Part shown: piece by piece, positions 8,044 through 16,682 of the stretch
How positions within the stretch are numbered: the stretch's first letter is position 1
Layout of the letters: every line of letters starts with the position of its first letter
Position numbers and translations under genes: made by a program
Notes under the pieces: generated by a model
What the model was told of the DNA's origin: nothing
Database searches by the model: none
What the model saw: only the letters and a program-made list of their open reading frames with translations
Origin: Erwinia amylovora
Lineage (GTDB): Bacteria > Pseudomonadota > Gammaproteobacteria > Enterobacterales > Enterobacteriaceae
Direction of reading: 5' to 3'
Assembly (NCBI RefSeq): GCF_017161565.1
Contig: NZ_CP066797.1
Location: forward strand, 1 to 28,381
Length of the DNA stretch: 28,381 nucleotides

Positions 8044-8689
8044 ATGCGCGTCTTTTTCGGCACGGATCACGTTGCCGCGGCACATGCAGCTCCTGAATTT
8101 GCCACTGGTAGCATCAGCGTTGCCGACCCGCCAGGTATGCCGGGCGGAAAATCAAAAACGTCGCGATGATGAAAGCTGATTTCTCCCGGTGCGCTTAATG
8201 CCCGTGGTTGGACGTTACTGGTTTCATGATCAGGCCATATGCATGATTACGATTGGCAGAACAGTAACCGGTCAGACCGGACCGGTTACTGTTCGAATCC
8301 GGGCGCTGATGTCAATTATGCCAACGTATATGACCTGAACTTGAAAGGCTCAATATCGTAATAATGATTTCTCATTCAATACACTGCTTAAATCCGGTGA
8401 CTGAGTTCGGGAATACGATAACAACGAACACGGTATGCGTAGCCTGAAGTTCCGTGCAAAGACCTCTGATTCCGGTTATCACGGTACGTCCGTTGATGCC
8501 GGTTATTACGTGACCCTGGCTGCCAACGTGTTTGCCGAATTCAGCTACAACAAATATGAAGAAGGCAAAGGCGGTATACAGATTATCGATACCAGCAGCG
8601 CTGACTCAGCGTCACTGCGCCCTGATGCGGCGGGCATTTCCAACAGAAACCATACTGTTACTGTTAGTCTGCAATATCGTTTGGTTTGA
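8044..8689 (+). pseudogene. Decayed omptin outer-membrane protease (PlaA/OmpT family)
   Basis: Pieces of an omptin read across several frames. From the ATG at 8044 a short N-terminal segment with a damaged signal region reaches about 8168. Next, GWTLL and then HMHDYDWQNSNRSD (8239 onward), where the DYD pair corresponds to OmpT Asp83/Asp85, then DVNYANVYDLNLKG to a TAA at 8358. Then DFSFNTLLKSGD, an in-frame TGA where Trp is expected, and YDNNEHG, where OmpT has DNDEH: the catalytic Asp210 equivalent is Asn, the His is kept. The C-terminal barrel strands ([20 protein letters not shown] ... VSLQYRLV) are intact from 8435. About 60 residues are missing in the middle and more near the N-terminus. 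Only the 84-residue tail is open, so no active protease is made. Confidence 0.82.
8259..8294. repeat. Perfect 15-bp inverted repeat inside the omptin remnant
   Basis: GAACAGTAACCGGTC (8259-8273) and its exact reverse complement at 8280-8294 flank a 6-base loop. It follows the codons for the former active-site DYD motif, and the reading frame passes through it. It is long enough for a very stable hairpin. Whether it is ancestral coding sequence or arose by an inversion-type mutation is not clear. Confidence 0.75.
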
Positions 8690-9449
8690 AGCCGGCGGCA
8701 AAACGGATCAATACGCCTGCGTGAGATACAGTCCTGCCACAATAATCCTGTAGCAGGAAAGAGAATAATGCTTACCAGAGGTGCCGTAATACAAGCTGTA
8801 TGGCCGGGTATCGCCGAAAGCCCGCTGCCTGCCCAGGCAGCTCACGCTGTGGGAGAGAAAAACAATAAGTGTATGTTGTAACTAATTGAAGATAATGGCA
8901 TGTCTCATCCTTATTTAGCCTTTCCCGGCATGCAGCGAAAATCTCAAAAATATACTTCCGGCGGTTTTTAGCATGCCTGCAGATAAACCTGTTAATCATC
9001 TTTATCCGGGAAAAAACGTTTTCTCTGCACTGGCGGAAGCCGGTTGCTCATTTTTATTCCGTTATGACGGAATAAAACGTGACGGCGTAACCTGCACAAT
9101 GACAGATATCGTACCCGCGGATAAAGCGAGAAGCGCTCACCCCTCTAATACGCACAAAAATCAGCTTTGGCCGGGATATATAGTGGTTTACCTCACATAA
9201 ATCCGGTGTGATTTTTCAACTTAATACCTTATTCAATCTTTTTTTTTACTTTTTTGTTAAGATTTATCCCATAAGTCATAAATATGGCTCTCATTCGTGG
9301 TGTTCTTGACCATACTAAAATGTATGCCGGAAAACCTTTAACGAGACATTTTTTCGATTTAGTGTTTTTTCGCGATTCATTTGTCTGTAGACTGGTGCTC
9401 GTTGTAATAGTTATCAATTTTAAATCAACTCAAGGTTACGGATTCCGTT
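8690..9449. other. Long non-coding region upstream of hns
   Basis: 760 bases without a supported gene. A 75-codon frame at 8973-9200 has no clear ribosome site and no recognised motif, so I do not call it. From 9231 to 9300 the sequence is very AT-rich with a run of nine or more T, typical of an hns promoter region. The first half may hold further remnants from the decayed neighbourhood. Confidence 0.4.
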
Positions 9450-9854
9450 ATGAGCGAAACGCTGAAAGTATTAAATAACATTCGCACCCTTCGCGCCCAG
9501 GCGCGTGAAGTGTCTTTGTCTGAACTGGAAGAGATGCTCGAAAAACTGGAAGCAGTAGTGAACGAAAGACGTGATGCAGAAGCCGCTATCGCTTCTGAGA
9601 TTAAAGAGAAAGAAGAGAAACTGGCTAAATATCGTCAGATGTTACTGGAAGACGGTATCGATTTAAGCGAACTGACTTCAGCAGAAAACACATCGGGTAA
9701 GCCTCGTGCCAAACGTGCTCCTCGCCCTGCCAAATATGAATACACTGATGAAAATGGTGAACATAAATCATGGACCGGTCAGGGCCGAACTCCTGCAGTC
9801 ATTAAGCAGGCTCTGGATGCCGGCAAAAAGCTTGAAGATTTCTTGATCAAGTAA
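9450..9854 (+). CDS. hns: H-NS nucleoid-associated silencer
   Basis: A full-length H-NS of 134 residues. The N-terminal helices for dimerisation and oligomerisation (residues 1-65, [15 protein letters not shown] ... [12 protein letters not shown]) are followed by a basic linker ([13 protein letters not shown]) and the C-terminal DNA-binding domain [20 protein letters not shown], whose TGQGRTP loop enters AT-rich minor grooves. It probably silences AT-rich plasmid genes and limits the cost of plasmid carriage, and it may mix with chromosomal H-NS. It stands alone, with its own AT-rich leader and a hairpin terminator directly after it. Confidence 0.95.
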   Translation: MSETLKVLNNIRTLRAQAREVSLSELEEMLEKLEAVVNERRDAEAAIASEIKEKEEKLAKYRQMLLEDGIDLSELTSAENTSGKPRAKRAPRPAKYEYTDENGEHKSWTGQGRTPAVIKQALDAGKKLEDFLIK

Positions 9855-9862
9855 ATGGCAGC

Positions 9863-9886
9863 TGGCCACGTCGTCCAACGTGGCCA
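9863..9886 (+). terminator. hns terminator hairpin
   Basis: A perfect 9-bp stem, TGGCCACGT / ACGTGGCCA, with a 6-base loop, starting 9 bases after the hns stop and followed by T-rich sequence (TATGTTATTTCATT). Confidence 0.7.
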
Positions 9887-10568
9887 TATGTTATTTCATT
9901 ATCCTCTTTACCCCGACACTGTATGCCAGAAAGCAAGTTCCATCTAAACCTGTGTTTATCCACACATCCGGTTTTTTCTAAGAATTTTCCAAAACAGAAA
10001 AAATTAATTCGTTGATTATCAGATGTATTTATCGCATTCATTTTTTATTTTTATCGCCAGAAAGTCGAATTCGACCCTGTTACACAGCCGCACTCTTTCC
10101 ATCCTGGAGAAAATATAAAGGTTAAGATCTGTCTGATCACCCCATCCCCCTGTGCAATAACCCGAAGCCAGTCGCCCCTTCGTCATGACTTTTGCACGAT
10201 GAGGGAGAAGAAACAGACAGCACTTCATGCCTGAAAAAAGGGATAAACAATCGTTTTTCAACTTCAACCTAATGATGAAAACACCGACATCTTATGCAGT
10301 AAATGCAAATAGCCAGATGAATTTCCTGGTTCACCTTACCCCTGTCAGGCTTGATATTTATCGTCAGTACTCTAAAACTTTCTGACAATAAAGGATTTCT
10401 GTAACGCGCACGAATTTTCGCCCGACGGTACCTAATCCAGCCCCGTCTCTTTATCGCTGCCCGCTCGCCCAGTCGAAGTCGTCCTGCGCAAACGTCACGC
10501 GCAGCTTTTCTCCGTTATCACAGCGGAACTTAACGCCGTCTGAACATCAACAGCTGCGCCCGCTCCTG
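9887..10568. other. Non-coding region with an unrecognised minus-strand fragment
   Basis: No gene is supported. A start-less minus-strand frame, about 10541-10452, encodes SDGVKFRCDNGEKLRVTF and a few more residues before a TAA; it looks like the C-terminal scrap of a real protein that I cannot identify. A 37-codon frame at 10272-10385 (plus) has no ribosome site and is not called. The segment lies against the lipase-effector wreck and may be part of the same lost island. Confidence 0.35.
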
Positions 10569-11383
10569 TTGAAGGGGTCTGACACGGTCTTTACCAGGAA
10601 GACGTTCCCAAAACAGGCATATCAGCCATCCCGACCGGTAGCGAGCTGGCACAGCACGAGCAGACGGTCCAAAAATGCTGCGCCGGAACCTCAGCATAAA
10701 CAGGCCAGACAGAAAGAAAAACGAGAAATAACGCTGACGCCTGGCGTCTTTTTTGACGGCACCGGCAAGTGGTCTGAACCCGAATAATGCGGACACCGGT
10801 GATGTGAAGCTTACCCTGCGCCCTGGTGTGGCAGAGAAAGTCTTCCATATCACCGCTGAAATGAATGCCGGTTCAACTCTGCGTTGAATAGCGTTAACCC
10901 CACATGGCCGGGACTGGCACTGCCCGCCGTACACTCCAACATCGGTGGCGGTTACCTGCCTGTGGTGAAGGAAAATTTGTTCCTGACTCGACCGGAAACC
11001 AATAACGCACCACTGCATCAGGCAAGTACTCAAATCTGTGGCTATCATCAGGCCGTGAAACAGATGGCCGTAGTGGACTCATATCCCTGTATTTCCGCCG
11101 TTCTGCGGGGTTTCGGCGGAAAACGGGCTTATGGAGACAGGGGGCCTGCGAATCGCTATGGTGAGCTACAGAAGCGTAGTTTCGCAGCAATAACACCGGG
11201 TGGTCGATAGTGAAAAATGACTGGTCAAAAGTGGCTTTGCGGATAATGCCCGGGGCAGCACAGCAGGCTGGGGTAATGTTCGACTAATTACCCAATGCCG
11301 ATCAAAATATGGTACTTCCTGATGATCGTGCCTCACTTTGTGAAAAGGCCATCTCTGTGGGAAAAACCATTTATTGTTTCTGA
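10569..11383 (+). pseudogene. Decayed Tle1/DUF2235-type phospholipase effector
   Basis: Remnant of a DUF2235 protein, the family of type VI secretion lipase effectors (Tle1). The N-terminal signature ITLTPGVFFDGTG is at about 10730-10770. After a large internal deletion comes a scrap (about 10800-10865, VKLTLRPGVAEKVFHITAE). Then in another frame LNSVNPTWPGLALPAVHSNI plus GGGYLPVVKENLFLTRPETN (10884 onward), containing the family's HSxxGGGYLP block. After a further shift near 11190, WSIVKNDWSKVALRIM, an in-frame TAA, and LPNADQNMVLPDDRASLCEK continue to a stop at 11383. The usual GxSxG nucleophile region is gone. Several frames and at least one stop mean no function. Confidence 0.78.
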
Positions 11384-11550
11384 TATTGACCCCGGTGTTA
11401 TCTGGTTGCAATGGTTTCGCTATATTACCTAACCCTCCTCAGGAGACTGGATATTATCCACCGGCTGAAGAGCAAACCATCGGCAGTAAAACGTTAACCA
11501 ATAGTCAACAAAAAGGAAAAATAACCGTTATACGCAAGGCCCCTGATTAA
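11340..11550 (+). pseudogene. Frameshifted small lipoprotein next to the effector wreck
   Basis: A GTG at 11340 opens VKRPSLWEK. One base out of frame the reading continues HLLFLILTPVLSGCNGFAIL, then PNPPQETGYYPPAEEQ to a TAA at 11548. This is a classical lipoprotein signal peptide with lipobox LSGC. Removing one A of the A-run near 11362-11366 would join the parts into a protein of about 69 residues. The start overlaps the end of the effector remnant. Immunity proteins for Tle lipases are often periplasmic lipoproteins, so this may be the former immunity gene; that role is inferred from position only. Confidence 0.6.
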
Positions 11551-11634
11551 CATTCTGAGCAGCCTGAACAGGCTCTGGCTGAATAGTCTATTTTTTAGCT
11601 CTCGCGTTAACTTCACTCATCACGCGCTTACAGG

Positions 11635-12564
11635 CTATTTTATCGCCGATAATCTTATACCAGCCGCAAGCTTTCTGACATCCGTCAGCGGAACCTTCTC
11701 TGTACGATCGTAAGTGATCAGACAGTCCCGATATTGCTCCATAATGGCTATGCAACGGCGAGCCCATGCACCTTCCAGCTCTGAGCCGGCCGCAGCACGT
11801 GGTCGGCGCGGGAATTTGGGGCGCAGTGGTTTACTGGCTTCCGGCGTGGATTCATCGACATAAGAGAACCTGATCGACACAACGGTACGGCCTTTTTTGA
11901 CGGGGTGCCATATCACTGAGATATCGGTATTGGCATTAATTCGCGCGAGTGTAGGTTCCAGTAATTTCTGCCTGAAATCACGATAATCCTCATATTTTCC
12001 CTGTAATCCTGCTTTCTCCCGCATCCAGTCAAGTGCCAGTGTCACCTCAATTGCTTTACTGCCTTTACGTCCATAGAGATTTTTAGCTTTGATCAACCAG
12101 CCATACAGTCGCACGGAGAACGGCGTATCGAGCTTGGCAATATTGGTGAAATTGAGCTTGGTAAAAGACTCTTTTAACTCATAAAGATAGGGTGCAACGT
12201 CCTGTCCAAAGCGCAGTATAACGGCGCTCTGCTCATCACTGCTGACGTACTCAAGACGAGAAAACCACGACAGTTGCACGGTACGTGTCTTGCCACTCTT
12301 ACGATCGGGTTGGTAGATGGTTACCGGTTTTTTCATGAGGCTTTCGGCAGCTTCACGCAGCTGGCGGTGGCAACTGGTAGGATTCAAACCGTATATTCGC
12401 TGATAATCATGAGGAAAAAGGCGGTAGAGCGCGTCCGGCTGCGGTTTCCTGCTGTCTATCTGTGCCAGAGCAAGGTTCAGCAAACGCATTTCATCCAGCG
12501 TCACGCTGTAAGCCCCCTCGAGGAGGTCATTACCTTGCACTACTGTCAGTTTGTTCAGCTCCAT
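11635..12564 (-). CDS. repA: Replication initiator, Rep_3 family
   Basis: A plasmid replication initiator of 309 residues with two winged-helix domains typical of Rep_3 proteins. The N-terminal block includes LLEGAYSVTLDEMRLLNLAL (residues 14-33); KLDTPFSVRLYGWLIKAKNL is near 144-163, and the C-terminal winged helix covers about 165-235. It should bind the iterons immediately upstream (12593-13560) and recruit DnaA/DnaB. The start at 12564 matches the family N-terminus (MELNKLTVVQGNDL). An iteron-like box 29 bases before the ATG suggests autorepression. It is transcribed away from the origin. Confidence 0.93.
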   Translation of the reverse strand: MELNKLTVVQGNDLLEGAYSVTLDEMRLLNLALAQIDSRKPQPDALYRLFPHDYQRIYGLNPTSCHRQLREAAESLMKKPVTIYQPDRKSGKTRTVQLSWFSRLEYVSSDEQSAVILRFGQDVAPYLYELKESFTKLNFTNIAKLDTPFSVRLYGWLIKAKNLYGRKGSKAIEVTLALDWMREKAGLQGKYEDYRDFRQKLLEPTLARINANTDISVIWHPVKKGRTVVSIRFSYVDESTPEASKPLRPKFPRRPRAAAGSELEGAWARRCIAIMEQYRDCLITYDRTEKVPLTDVRKLAAGIRLSAIK

Positions 12565-12592
12565 GCAGCAGGATCCGGATGTGGAATGTTCT

Positions 12593-12611
12593 GAAAATTA
12601 TTCCACACAAA
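12593..12611. promoter_or_regulatory. Iteron-like box in the repA promoter
   Basis: GAAAATTATTCCACACAA, 29 bases upstream of the repA ATG, follows the iteron pattern (AAAATT-N2-TCCACA) seen in the origin. It is a likely site where RepA represses its own gene. Confidence 0.5.
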
Positions 12612-13418
12612 AAGCAGGCAGGTAAAGCAAAAATTACCTAAAAACAACCTTGTAATATCAAAAGCTTAATTACGCCAAAACAGCCAGGTCACCTAAAAAA
12701 CCTCCGCATGGGTCCAGCCACCCTCATGAACATGTGAGGCGACTGATGTTCCTGCTATCAGGAATTTCTCCCACTGACGACAGGGGCACTAGCGTTCTCA
12801 ACGTAATAAGTTACATTTTTTTGTTAATTAACTTCATTCTTATTTCATATAAATCAACAACATACATGACGATGATTACAGGAAATCACTCCACATAAGA
12901 AAACTGCTATTTTCCATATTTCACCCGGCCAGACTGGTTCAGCGCTCCCCACAGAACCGTATTTATCCAGAATACCTCCCTCCTGCCACAGAAAATTCCT
13001 CCACATTTCACTGTCAGATCCAAGATCTTTTGGCGCACGGCATCATATCTCTCCACATACGTTCGGGGAAGTGACCAGATCACAAAACAGAGTTAAAAAA
13101 GAGATTTTTTCCTCATGTAACATGGAGATGTAACGCCTGGCAGTACATAAAATTATTCCACCTAAGAGGAACAGGTAATGATGGCATCAGAAAATTCTTC
13201 CACATTAAGAGTAACGTGCATATTTAACTTAACTGCCCAATATGATGGTTTTGTGTACGAAAAGTCTGTAATCAATTTCGTTAATCAAGTAAGTATAATG
13301 ACAGGCCAAAAATGATGTTTTGAAGGAACAGGAAATTTCTCCACATATTCAAAATTACAGGAAAACGTTACGCTGAAAGAAGGGGGGTGCTGAACTTCAG
13401 GATGGCCTGTAAAGAGAG

Positions 13419-13427
13419 TTATCCACA
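13419..13427 (+). promoter_or_regulatory. DnaA box 1
   Basis: Exact TTATCCACA, directly followed by GGGG. Confidence 0.85.
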
Positions 13428-13466
13428 GGGGAACCCTGAATAGGGGGATTCTCATAAATTTGAAAG

Positions 13467-13475
13467 TTATCCACA
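13467..13475 (+). promoter_or_regulatory. DnaA box 2
   Basis: Exact TTATCCACA, 48 bases after box 1 and 8 bases before the 34-bp direct repeat. Confidence 0.85.
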
Positions 13476-13482
13476 GAAAAAA

Positions 13483-13560
13483 ACTCCACGTGTAGCAGGA
13501 AATCTCTCCACATATAACATAAAATTACTCCACGTGTAGCAGGAAATCTCTCCACATATA
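13483..13560. repeat. 34-bp direct repeat carrying iterons
   Basis: Positions 13483-13516 and 13527-13560 are identical over 34 bases (starting ACTCCACGTGTAGC), with 10 bases between them. Each copy holds the best iteron match (AGGAAATCTCTCCACATA) and a second half-match (ACTCCACGTG). This looks like a recent tandem gain of two iterons next to the DnaA boxes. Confidence 0.85.
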
Positions 13561-13917
13561 GTCATGTAAGCTAATGATTATTAATAATAAATCAGCCCCT
13601 AAAAGTAAAAGATCTAAACTATAAAAAAAGAACAAACACTATTGCCATATTTGGCCGATCAACATCACAAAAGAGGAATGATCAGCATCACATATCGGGA
13701 ATATTAATTTCACAAACCGGGTCAATGGTGTTAGCTTGGCTCATCCTCAAATAACCAGTGTTCGAAAAAATCGGTAGACCCTGTAAAAACAGGCTGTTTT
13801 AAAACGGCGGTGTTAATATTCATCGATGTTGATCTGAATTTTTTGTGTTGCCAGAAACGGGTTTAGTTACTGCGTCCAGAGCAGGCGCTAACTGTCGGTG
13901 TTGGCCGAGTTTCATTT

Positions 13918-14521
13918 TCATTCCAGTAGATCCAGGATCTCGTTAGTCATAACCTCAATTTCTCCTTTTCGCTTCCATCCGTGGTATCAAACACTGCACC
14001 CCGTCCAGCATAGTGCGTATATGAGCCTGTCGCTGCACTGCAGCGGTTTTTAACGCTGGGACACCTGTTTCCTCGATCGAAGCTTGCAGAACCTCCAGCG
14101 TGCGCGTGGAGGCCACTTTTAGGCGATCACAAAACGTGCAATGACGGGCTGTAAATTTTTTCTTGCCTCCACAACCGCCAGGATAGTCGCATATGCAGCA
14201 AAGTCGAGCAGTGAAGGTGTTACCGGAATTCATACCAGATCGCTCACCATGACGGCTGCGGAGGTAATGGCAACGGCACCATCAGTGACCACATCATCAT
14301 GATTTTTCAGATATTTACGCACGCTATAAACTTCTTTTTTCCGATGATGTCTCTGCAAGGTCGAATAGACATTTTGACTCGTTATACCAGTTACTGATGC
14401 TGCCCTGAGGATCAGTATCGACCATCGCAACCTTGTGCCCTTTACGTGCGAGGCTGGTAGCGATGTTGATGAATGTTGTGGTTTTCCCTGCCCCACCTTT
14501 CCCCTTCAGAAAAGAGATCAT
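13918..14521 (-). pseudogene. Decayed ParA partition ATPase
   Basis: A Walker-type ParA. The first 65 residues are open (MISFLKGKGGAGKTTTFINI, VDTDPQGSISNW). A frameshift near 14330 leads to YSVRKYLKNHDD and ITSAAVMVSDLV. Another leads to IPVTPSLLDFAAYATILAVV with a stop, and a third to EVLQASIEETGVPALKTAAV and HIRTMLDGVQ. The C-terminus EIEVMTNEILDLLE ends at 13918. At least three shifts, so no product is expected. It aligns along its length with the intact ParF at 23691-24311 but is clearly diverged, so it is an older, different parA rather than a recent copy. Its place next to the origin suggests it was the ancestral partition gene. Confidence 0.88.
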
Positions 14522-14557
14522 TTTTGTTGCCGTAATTACCCCTGGAGTGATTAAACG

Positions 14558-14581
14558 GTCATCCCGGGATTACGGGATGAC
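14558..14581. promoter_or_regulatory. Inverted repeat upstream of the dead parA
   Basis: GTCATCCCG / CGGGATGAC, a perfect 9-bp stem with a 6-base loop, 37 bases before the former parA start. It may be the old operator or partition site; no partner gene remains. Confidence 0.45.
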
Positions 14582-14686
14582 AAGATACCGTCATCAGTAT
14601 CAGTAAATAATTTCACCGGAATTAATGATTAGTATCTCTTGATTTTTTCAGGCGTATTTCAGAAGCCGGATGTCTTTCCTTTCGTG

Positions 14687-14920
14687 AGATCTATTCTTGT
14701 TCTGTCCCATTCTGTGTTAAGATTAACTGTATTTAAATGCAGCCTGTTTGATAATTCTGTAATTCTGTAATTCTGTAATTCTGTAATTCTGTAATTCTGT
14801 AATAGATCTATTCTTGTTCTGTCCCATTCTGTGTTAAGATTAACTGTATTTAAATGCAGCCTGTTTGATAATTCTGTAATTCTGTAATTCTGTAATTCTG
14901 TAATTCTGTAATTCTGTAAT
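14687..14920. repeat. 117-bp tandem duplication, each with six 8-bp repeats
   Basis: Bases 14687-14803 and 14804-14920 are identical over 117 bases. Each copy starts AGATCTATTCTTG, continues through about 66 unique bases, and ends in six units of AATTCTGT (ATTACAGA on the other strand) at 14753-14800 and 14870-14917 plus AAT. The 8-bp array is the short sequence repeat known for strain typing on pEA29. Because 8 is not a multiple of 3 the translated repeat makes an apparent peptide pattern, but nothing supports a gene. Confidence 0.97.
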
Positions 14921-15293
14921 CGCACTGAGGTTTTTAGGGATATCCGCTGGCATATATTTGTTGCGTTATGGCTAAGTAAGCGAAAATCATCACTGTCAGA
15001 ATTCTGCTATGAGCAATCCGACGGAAAATGTTAATAAATTCTGGAGGGATTAGGGGGGAAAGGGATCTGCGAAGCCGTGAATACGTCGTTCTTCCTGTTA
15101 AGGATAGTGGCAAGGTTAAATCAGTTTTTTTTAGCTTTACAGGGAAAAATCCGAGTATTTGCCCATAAAGGAGAAGTGAAAATTCAGTGACGAAACAAGA
15201 TATCTTTTATCATAACGACTATCAAAAACGGGACCCTGCAGATCAGGCCGTTTCCGCAGCGCCAGCCGGAATAAGGCGGGCGCGAGCAGAGCA
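14921..15293. other. Non-coding region downstream of msrA
   Basis: No gene or clear terminator seen. A frame overlapping the end of msrA (15137-15445, minus) is a shadow. Confidence 0.4.
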
Positions 15294-15830
15294 TTATTCT
15301 GAGACGGCATAGGCCGCAAAGCGCTTACGCAGCTTTTGCAACTTGGGCGGAATGACTGCCAGACAGTAACGGTTTTCCTGCCCTTCTCCAGCCCAGTAAT
15401 CCTGGTGACAGTCCTCCGCCGGATACCAGGCAGCACCGGCTTCAATGGATGTCACTATCGGATCGCTGTACTCACTCCGGGCCCGTGCAATTGCCGCTAT
15501 GGCTTCTTCCGCCTGTTGTGCGCTGGTCGGGAATATGGCAGAGCGATACTGTGTGCCGATATCATTTCCCTGGCGATTGAGCTGTGTTGGGTCGTGGGTG
15601 GCAAAACTGATATCCAGCAGATCGCCAAAGCTAACCTTTTCCGGATCAAAACCAATGCGGATGGCTTCGGCATGCCCTGTGTCACCATTACACACCTGTT
15701 TGTAGGTTGGGTTTTCGGTGTGGCCACCAATATAGCCACTCTCAACCGACTCCACGCCATTAATCTGTTTAAATACGGCTTCAGTACACCAGAAGCAGCC
15801 TCCGGCAATCATCGCGTATTCTGTCGCCAT
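15294..15830 (-). CDS. msrA: Peptide-methionine (S)-S-oxide reductase MsrA
   Basis: It repairs oxidised methionine in proteins using thioredoxin. There are 178 residues, typical for the short form. The catalytic motif GCFWC is at residues 11-15 with the nucleophilic Cys at 12. It is followed by GYIGGHTENPTYKQVCNGDT and GHAEAI, FATHDPTQLNRQGNDIGTQY, the EDCHQDYW block, and a C-terminal Cys (ENRYCLAVIPPKLQKL) that may resolve the disulfide. Start 15830 has AGGAG seven bases upstream. It is a single gene; its presence on a plant-pathogen plasmid fits defence against the plant oxidative burst. Confidence 0.96.
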   Translation of the reverse strand: MATEYAMIAGGCFWCTEAVFKQINGVESVESGYIGGHTENPTYKQVCNGDTGHAEAIRIGFDPEKVSFGDLLDISFATHDPTQLNRQGNDIGTQYRSAIFPTSAQQAEEAIAAIARARSEYSDPIVTSIEAGAAWYPAEDCHQDYWAGEGQENRYCLAVIPPKLQKLRKRFAAYAVSE

Positions 15831-16393
15831 TTCTTACTCCTTCAGCGGGAAAGTGAGTTTATTCGTTGTTGAACTAAGATCAACCTTAGCTATTTGCCAC
15901 GCCAGGTCAATGCGTTTTTAGTCGGTTACACCCGCCGCGCATTTCTCGTTAGTGCATCCGGTGGCTGTCCCCCTGATGACGCGCAAGATCCATCCTGTTT
16001 TGCGAAAAATTGTGTTCCTGAAAGAGATATCCCCGGATCGCCTTTCCTTGGTTTGTTTCGTCATTGACGATACATGTGGGTTACTGACATGCGAGGTGAT
16101 AAGAAAATGGATTAATAATATAACATGCTGATTATTAGTTATTTTTTATCAGAAAAAAGCTTTTTTTAACAATTCACTGAACATACTGCTGGCAGACACG
16201 ATATTTCACTATCATCCTGGTGAACGCGAACGGCATAATGCCCGCTACGGGGTACAGATTATTTTGCCTGTTTGTTTCCTGTACTGCTCAGTAGCGTCGA
16301 AGACAGCGGGCCGGATGCGATTTCTCATGGACTGAGCGTGAGGAGGTGACAGAGCTGTCCCGCGCCAGATTGCGGCAGTCTCAGGGGCCGACA
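15831..16393. other. Non-coding region between msrA and the ParDE wreck
   Basis: No gene seen over 563 bases. Around 16090-16160 it is AT-rich with a partial inverted repeat (TTAATAAT ... ATTATTAG), which might be a promoter or terminator element. Confidence 0.35.
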
Positions 16394-16682
16394 TTATGAC
16401 CCGCCGTTTTCTCTCTGTTGCCTGATGGCCAGGGGAGCCACTGCATCATCTTCCATTCGGTACAGCGTCACATCCCCCTTGCTCCCGAAGCTGACCGGCC
16501 ATTCCCGGTATGACGGAGGCAGTTCTTCTTCTGGCCGGTCGGAGTCAGGCTGATGAGCGAGGATTTTAACGCTGCCGCGGTGTCCCTGACGGCATTGCGG
16601 GCCGCACCGGTATCTCTGGTAGACAAGCGATACGGGGCTGCACATCTGCCAGCGCCTGCGGTGTCCGGATTAGTTGTGGCAT
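16394..16682 (-). pseudogene. Frameshifted RelE/ParE-family toxin
   Basis: From the ATG at 16682 the frame reads MPQLIRTPQALADVQPRIAC, a ParE-like start. It then loses frame, and the family C-terminus is read one frame away: GSVKILAHQPDSDRPEEELP and SYREWPVSFGSKGDVTLYRM to a stop at 16394. The middle segment (about 16600-16650) is damaged by at least one shift. The start overlaps the antitoxin end (ATG 10 bases before the antitoxin stop), the normal TA layout. Not functional as read. Confidence 0.75.

Larger units (their letters stand above)
12880..13640. other. Replication origin: iterons, DnaA boxes, AT-rich tail
   Basis: No gene lies between repA and 13917. The pattern AGGAAAT-N2-CTCCACATA recurs on the plus strand with variations at 12880-12898, 12991-13008, 13045-13060, 13149-13165 (weaker), 13189-13208, 13330-13348, 13497-13516, 13521-13536 (weaker) and 13541-13560. 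Two perfect DnaA boxes TTATCCACA stand at 13419-13427 and 13467-13475, with a weaker TTATCCAGA at 12963-12971. From 13561 the sequence becomes very AT-rich and could be the unwinding element. Iterons near DnaA boxes beside a Rep_3 gene define a theta origin. Confidence 0.85.

Noticed and set aside
8973..9200. Plus-strand frame of 75 codons upstream of hns
   Set aside because: No ribosome site or recognisable motif; left as non-coding.
10019..10267. Minus-strand frame of 82 codons
   Set aside because: Cysteine-rich and compositionally unlike a protein; no ribosome site.
14687..14920. Possible CRISPR array
   Set aside because: The direct repeats are 8 bp with no spacers, or 117 bp identical throughout; no cas genes anywhere.
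14659..14925. Open frame of 88 codons with a repeating peptide across the 117-bp duplication (minus strand)
   Set aside because: It is just the 8-bp array translated; no ribosome site, and the frame is open only because the repeat lacks stops in that phase.
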